Both the position numbers and the translations under genes were made by a program. From contig QVRM01000283.1 in assembly GCA_003439945.1 (NCBI GenBank), positions 658,001 through 722,000 on the forward strand: a DNA stretch of 64,000 nt. The letters run 5' to 3'. Source of the stretch: Dermanyssus gallinae. Taxonomy: Eukaryota; Arthropoda; Arachnida; Mesostigmata; Dermanyssidae. This document shows, piece after piece, positions 21,104-64,000 of the stretch. The notes below the pieces were generated by a model. That model was not told the origin of the DNA. It was given only the letters and a program-made list of their open reading frames with translations, and searched no databases. Numbering within the stretch: position 1 is the stretch's first letter; every line of letters starts with the position of its first letter.

Positions 21104-22112
21104 CTATATACACTTTTCCGACCAAGATTTGAGAGCATTTATACCACCTAAATAACATTTTGCATTTTTAAACTACAACTTAGTATTGACAGCAGCTTAA
21201 CTTTGTCAGTTCTAAAAAACGCTTCCCATGGAGAATATTCTTTAAGTTTCCGAAGATGAAATAATCACAGGAAGCCAGGTCTAGAGGATAGGGGGGTTGC
21301 TCTATCAGTTCGGACCTCAGTTTGGCCTGTTTTGCCAAGGCTACTCGCAACCTGTGAGCAGGAGAATTGTCCTGGTAAAGCAGGACAACTTTTATGCAAA
21401 GCTAGCTAATTTCCAATGTATTCTCACTACAGGTCCAATCGCCTAATATTATTTTTCGATCGTTTCACCGCCTTCAAGGTAGTCGATCAGAATTGTTCAA
21501 CGTTGGTCCAAAAAGTCGTAGCCATTACTTTTCCTTCTTTGGAGGTCCTTCACCGCGGAAGATGATTCTTGACTCTCGTAAGTGTAGTGGTGGACCCAAC
21601 TTTGATCCACGGCCGCGAATCCGCACCAAAGGTCTGAAGAACATTTCGATATTTTGGTCTTAGAAGCGGAAACACTCGCGTTCTTTTTCCCTTAATGAAT
21701 AAACGCGGCACCAATCAACTTCACGGACTCGTGCAAGATAGAGAGGACATTACCCAAGCTGATCTCCAAGGCCTCCGCTATCTCCCTAATGTTCGCTTGT
21801 CAAACTGCCTCAAAGATTTTCCGCACTTTTTCTACATTTTCTTTATTAGTAGCCTATTTCGTTCATCGTGAATGCGGTTTGCCCTTAGTGCTCATGCGAT
21901 CTCTTTTAAACTCATTAATCCAGTTGGAAACAATGGCAAAACACGGCGCCGAGTCACTGTAAACCTCGTCTAACTCAGTGTTGGATCGTATTCCAACCAT
22001 GAAAAGAAAAATGTTTGCTAACCTCTCTAAGCTCATAGTTTTTTTTTAAAATAAGGCTAATAAGTTGCACAGTTCTAAGTAGCTCATTTCAAGAACTTTT
22101 TGAACTATCTAG
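21104..22112 (-). mobile_element. Mariner relic C (minus strand)
   Basis: Nucleotide similarity to mariner copy A is clear over its whole length: the C-terminal end at 21104-21135, the HTH region near 21900-22000 and a decayed 5' inverted repeat at 22090-22112. There are numerous stops and small deletions. The 3' inverted repeat is absent where it meets the Tc3-like fragment. Confidence 0.8.
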
Positions 22113-22143
22113 TATCAGGTAAAAGTAGGTGAACGTATTGCGT

Positions 22144-22874
22144 TGGCCGATAGCATCAGCAAAGCAACCGGCCACCAGGCTGACAGCCGAATGAGTGCCG
22201 GCATGCGAGAAGTGGCCTTATGGGGCATTAATCCTCTGGTCAGCGCTAAAAGGATAGAGGCAGATATCCGTCAGCTACTAGGAGCCACCGAGGCAGTTCC
22301 CATAGTGGCGAGTGACCCACGCCAGGGCCGCACCACGACCCGCTGGTACACGCTGCTTAAGGTGACGGCCCCTACAGCCAGGTGGCTTCAAGCTTAACAA
22401 TCTATCCTGATTGCGGGCAGTAGGTGCAGGCCCGAGGTCTGGGAGAGATTACCCACATGCTTCAACTGCCAGAGACCCGGCCACAAGGCGGCAACCTGCG
22501 AGACACCCAAGTCGGCCGCCCGCCTCTGTCGCCGATGCGGATCGCCAGATCATGCGGCGGCTGCGTGTAAGGCCGAGACGACACACTGTATCGTGTGCGA
22601 TGTCTCGGGTCACAGAGCCGACAGTATGGCCTGCCCGTCATACCGCACACAGCTGCAAGAGTCGCGTAAGCGGAAGGAGCCTATTCCATCTGGAGAGTCG
22701 AAAACAGGGGCTACGGCTCAGCCCAGGCCTGGCGCTTTACCAGGAGCGTCTAGTCGCGCTGAACCGCCATCGAATCGGGGCCGGCAACAATTTTGCCGTA
22801 GGACGCTCGCGCCGACGGAAGACTGGCAAAAGGTGGGCAATGCCCCCCAGGTCGAAATCCCCCAGGCAGAGTAA
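22144..22874 (+). pseudogene. R1-like ORF1 (gag-like, three zinc knuckles)
   Basis: The frame reads LWGINPLVSAKRIEADIRQL, then one in-frame TAA (22395-22397), then three knuckles: CFNCQRPGHKAATC, CRRCGSPDHAAAAC and CIVCDVSGHRADSMAC. ORF1 of R1-clade elements binds the element RNA and forms the retrotransposition particle. The frame ends in TAA overlapping the ORF2 start. The 5' end is truncated. Confidence 0.85.
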
Positions 22875-23218
22875 TGATCAAGTTTCTCCAGGTAAATCTC
22901 AATCGGTGCCGGGCGGCCCACGACATGCTGGGCGCATACACCACAGAGCACCAGGTGGGGCTCTGTCTCATAACAGAACCAAATGTGCACATCTCCCGTT
23001 CTACCCTACGGGCATCTACCGCGCAGGCGATCGTCACACACATGGTCGATTCGACGACTAACTGGGGTGCTGGCCTAAAGTACCTCGATGGGCTCATGCG
23101 CGAAAAGATCCGGCTAGAGAATATTCGTCGGGCGCGATTCGTCGCCCGGAACCTCCAAGATTTAACCCAGCAGGTCCTACCTGCTCGGGTCGCACCCACA
23201 GACTATGGAGAGGGTTGA
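22874..23218 (+). pseudogene. R1-like ORF2, endonuclease start joined to C-terminus
   Basis: It begins MIKFLQVNLNRCRAAHDMLG, typical of the first strand of an R1-type APE endonuclease, and GLCLITEPN. After about 65 residues it changes abruptly into a C-terminal sequence (LMREKIRLENIRRARFVARN), so endonuclease core and RT are deleted. The frame stays open across the junction. Confidence 0.85.
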
Positions 23219-23439
23219 AGCGTGAGACTCCCCTCTCCTGGTCTCGAAATAATGGTTCACAATTCCGAACCAGGAGGGGGTTCTTGGGGGTGGTTTTTAG
23301 TGGGTAGTGCGCTGGAATTAGATTGAGTCACGTACTCTCTCTCCTGCGTTTAGTCTCACACTACCCGCCAAAACATTGGCGAGTGTGCGTAAATGCATTT
23401 TCCACCCCCCTCAAAAAAAAAAGTGAACGTATTGCGTGG

Positions 23440-24172
23440 ATGAGTTCCTTCAGACCTAACTAGCCGTGGGTGCATAAAACGAAACAGTGCATCTATAGAT
23501 CGGATCTATAGATCTGCTCTCTTCTTCTTGAAAAGAGTAACGAGCATTTTTTTGCAAAATATGATTGCCTTCGATGAGAAGTGGATCGTCTCTGACAATT
23601 TAGCTCGCACAAAGCTATGGTCGAAGCAGGAGATGAGGCCCAGCACCGTAGGAAGGCAGGCGCTCATGCTCAAGTAGGCCCTTAAGAAGACCATGCTGTG
23701 CTGAACATTACTGCTAGTAATCTGAATTTTAAAGCAAACTACAGCATTTTCATCGGAACTACTGTCGTTTTACCTCGTTGTTGAAAGCAAGCCGCCGTCG
23801 AAAAGGCTCGAGCTATGTAATCATAGAGACGTCGTGTTCCACCATGACTTCGCCCGCGTACATCTGCAATTTTTTTATGTGATGTGTTACCCCAGTCACT
23901 TTATAGCCCTCACAGTGTCCCTTTCGATTAGAATGTGTTGTCGTTACTTCAGAATTAATTGAAGGGAAACTTCTAAACTTTTAGAAGTATCAAAAAGTAG
24001 GCTTAACCATTTAGCCTAAATGTTTTCAGCAAAATAATCGTCAAACAATTATACGGAGGTTGCCTTGATTGCAATCATCGTTGTAAAATACACACAAAAA
24101 AAAACGTTTTGTAAGTGCTTGTCGTTGTTTAAACCCTCTACATTCTAGGCTCCTGACTGGCCCCGTGCGGTT

Positions 24173-24175
<3 letters not shown>
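23440..24175. other. Intergenic; nothing recognised
   Basis: No gene, transposon end or tRNA-like head seen. AT-rich. Confidence 0.4.

Positions 24176-24208
<33 letters not shown>
24176..24208. repeat. (TA)n microsatellite
   Basis: About 16 TA units adjoining the 3' end of a LINE family A fragment. Confidence 0.95.
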
Positions 24209-24212
<4 letters not shown>

Positions 24213-24492
24213 TATTTCGCAATAACATTGCATTGTAAGATGGTACATAATTACAATACAATTCCTTCATTATATACAATTTTAACACTTCAGCGACCGT
24301 CCCACCGGGCGAAAAAGTGCAAAGACCGCCGATGCGTCTGGCAGCTCGTGGCGTGGTATTTAGCGTATTTCTGTGAGCAGAACTGGCAACGACATTGATC
24401 GCTAACTTGGTGAAATCCTTGGGTAAACATACCAAGTGATGATAGCTATGCACAATGTATCTTGTGTACACGTGCCGGCTAGTGCATGCCAT
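24209..24492 (-). mobile_element. LINE family A 3' fragment against (TA)n
   Basis: The minus strand reads RHVYTRYIVHSYHHLVCLPK, like RHVYTRYIVHGYHHLTCSNT near 12900. The fragment keeps the C-terminal Cys/His segment and a 3' UTR and stops exactly at the (TA)n tract. Confidence 0.7.
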
Positions 24493-25503
24493 TCCATCCC
24501 AAAGCTCCCTGGTTCCTTATATTCCTATGTCTCAAAGACTGCTTCGCAGGAAAGCAATTTTCATAAATATATTCATGTGGTGAATAGGTCATCACCACTA
24601 TGGGTGTGTATTTTAAACATCGCTAGATTAAGTGTGCAGACCTTCAAGAATACTACGGCAAGATATAAGTTTTAAAAGTTAGAAATCAAGTTTTATTACT
24701 GCATTATCTGGTTACCTAACGAACGACCCACGTATATCACGTAAACAATTACCTTGAAAATTAATAGATAGTTATGCAATATCTAGAGTTCACTTTTACA
24801 ACATCGGCATATGAACAAGTATTTTATTTGGCAGTCTTGTATTTTAGCTACACCATGTCTTCTTTATGGTACGTTCACGAACCTATTTTGCATTACGGCT
24901 ATATTTACGAGTCTTAGTACATAAAGGCACACATGAAAAAGTTAAGGTTTTTCTAGGATGCTCGCCCTTGCAGGTACAGATGGAATGGGTATTAACTTAT
25001 ATAGTTATCTCTAGAGAGTTAGCAGGTGGTAACTTATCGACGCGTTTCACAATTTGAGCCGGATGATTTTGTTTGGTTGTGGGCGGAGTTTATTTGATAG
25101 GTAACAGACAACAAACCGTGGGCGCTATACGAGTTGTCGGCCTGCTCCACTTTGCACTGGTGTGTGGTGATTCTAGTTTGTCTGTAAACTATTTTCTACA
25201 AAGCGCATCCCAACAGAACAAGTAAAAAAAAACTGAAAATCTTGTGATATGAGACGATAAAAATTTTTTTAATATGACTGATAGTCTGCACATACGGATG
25301 GATCATGAATGATGCCGTTTTCTTCAAGCCCATACGTCGGTTAGTTGTGCACAACAAGATTGTTTTTGTGAGGCTGGCTACTTTGTAGAACGGCATTCCA
25401 GTTTATGTTTGATAATGAGGCGGCATGACAACAGCCGCTGTGCCGAGATGCATGTCGTCCTACTCAATGCATGTGTTGTCGATCGGGTTCGACTTCGTGA
25501 CAT
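24493..25503. other. Downstream flank / 3' UTR of the collagen gene
   Basis: This lies downstream of the collagen stop codon on the minus strand. A possible polyadenylation signal (AATAAA on minus) is at 25089-25094. Nothing else is recognised. Confidence 0.35.
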
Positions 25504-63730
<38,227 letters not shown>

Positions 63731-64000
63731 GGTGGCCGCGGCAACTAGAAGCCTACATGGGAATCGATGTAGCCCGTCGCCAGTGGACCTCGTTACCGAT
63801 CGAGAAGTCACAATCGGGTGTTCTCCGGTCCGCCGTTGTTGTTGTTGTTGTTGTTGTTGTTATTGTTGACGACGATGATCGTTGGCGGTGCTGCGGGTCG
63901 AAACGAAGGTTTGACTCAGCCTCTACTAACCGCTCCTTCAACGAACGAAGGTTAGGCCAACGCACGCACAATAGGTGGAAGCACGCACGGCCGACGCAAC
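63731..64000 (-). promoter_or_regulatory. 5' UTR and probable promoter side of the collagen IV gene
   Basis: The sequence upstream of the start codon contains a (CAA)n run (63834-63868 on minus) and is less AT-rich than the introns. No TATA box or initiator can be named with confidence. In many animals collagen IV genes share a divergent promoter with a second chain, which here would lie beyond the right edge. Confidence 0.35.

Larger units (their letters stand above)
22144..23422 (+). mobile_element. R1-like LINE, internally deleted, with 15-bp target site duplication
   Basis: The insert lies between two perfect copies of GTGAACGTATTGCGT (22129-22143 and 23423-23437). It contains an ORF1 with three CCHC knuckles, the start of an APE endonuclease ORF2, then jumps to the last codons of ORF2 and a 3' UTR ending in poly(A). 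The middle of ORF2, including RT, is gone. ORF1 and ORF2 overlap in TAATG at 22871-22875. It sits about 17 bases from the border of mariner relic C. Confidence 0.9.

Noticed and set aside
22411..23061. 216-codon Arg-rich ORF as a gene
   Set aside because: It is an alternate frame over the zinc-knuckle ORF1 of the R1-like element.

Overview
This is a window of a repeat-rich animal genome. It shows introns with GT..AG borders, a type IV (basement-membrane) collagen gene, a synaptotagmin-like tandem-C2 gene, mariner/Tc1 transposons, several non-LTR retrotransposon families, tRNA-derived SINEs and more than twenty (TA)n microsatellites. The mix of transposons looks most like an arthropod, perhaps a chelicerate, but that narrower guess is inference. 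There are no bacterial operons.

Left part (1-10.1 kb, + strand): the 3' half of a tandem-C2 gene, seen as four coding exons (1562-1760, 2764-2919, 8999-9133, 9662-10030) whose reading phases all match. Its 6 kb intron holds a mariner that was split by a non-LTR element carrying a 5' inversion (twin priming).

Middle (10.1-25 kb): no convincing host gene. It is a transposon yard: a degraded APE-type LINE (family A, 12.66-16.18 kb, minus) with a copy of its own family inserted in it; a long non-LTR element with a restriction-like endonuclease (REL, 17.17-20.15 kb) bounded by (TA)n on both sides; a Tc3-like fragment, a mariner relic and an internally deleted R1-like element with a 15-bp target duplication standing side by side.

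Right part (25.5-63.7 kb, minus strand): one complete type IV collagen alpha-chain gene. I could place 21 coding exons (63730 down to 25504). All splice phases agree and the sum is 5361 coding bases, or 1786 residues: signal peptide, Cys-rich 7S start, long interrupted Gly-X-Y region, a 12-Cys NC1 domain, and an unusual 34-residue tail. Two residues that form the sulfilimine cross-link in other collagen IV NC1 domains appear to be absent. The large introns hold most of the remaining transposons, many placed directly against (TA)n tracts.

The most interesting threads are (i) the repeated finding of REL-type retrotransposons and a SINE with both ends in (TA)n, which suggests a microsatellite-targeted family, and (ii) the divergent NC1 domain. 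No search or alignment program was run; family names come from motifs read by eye.
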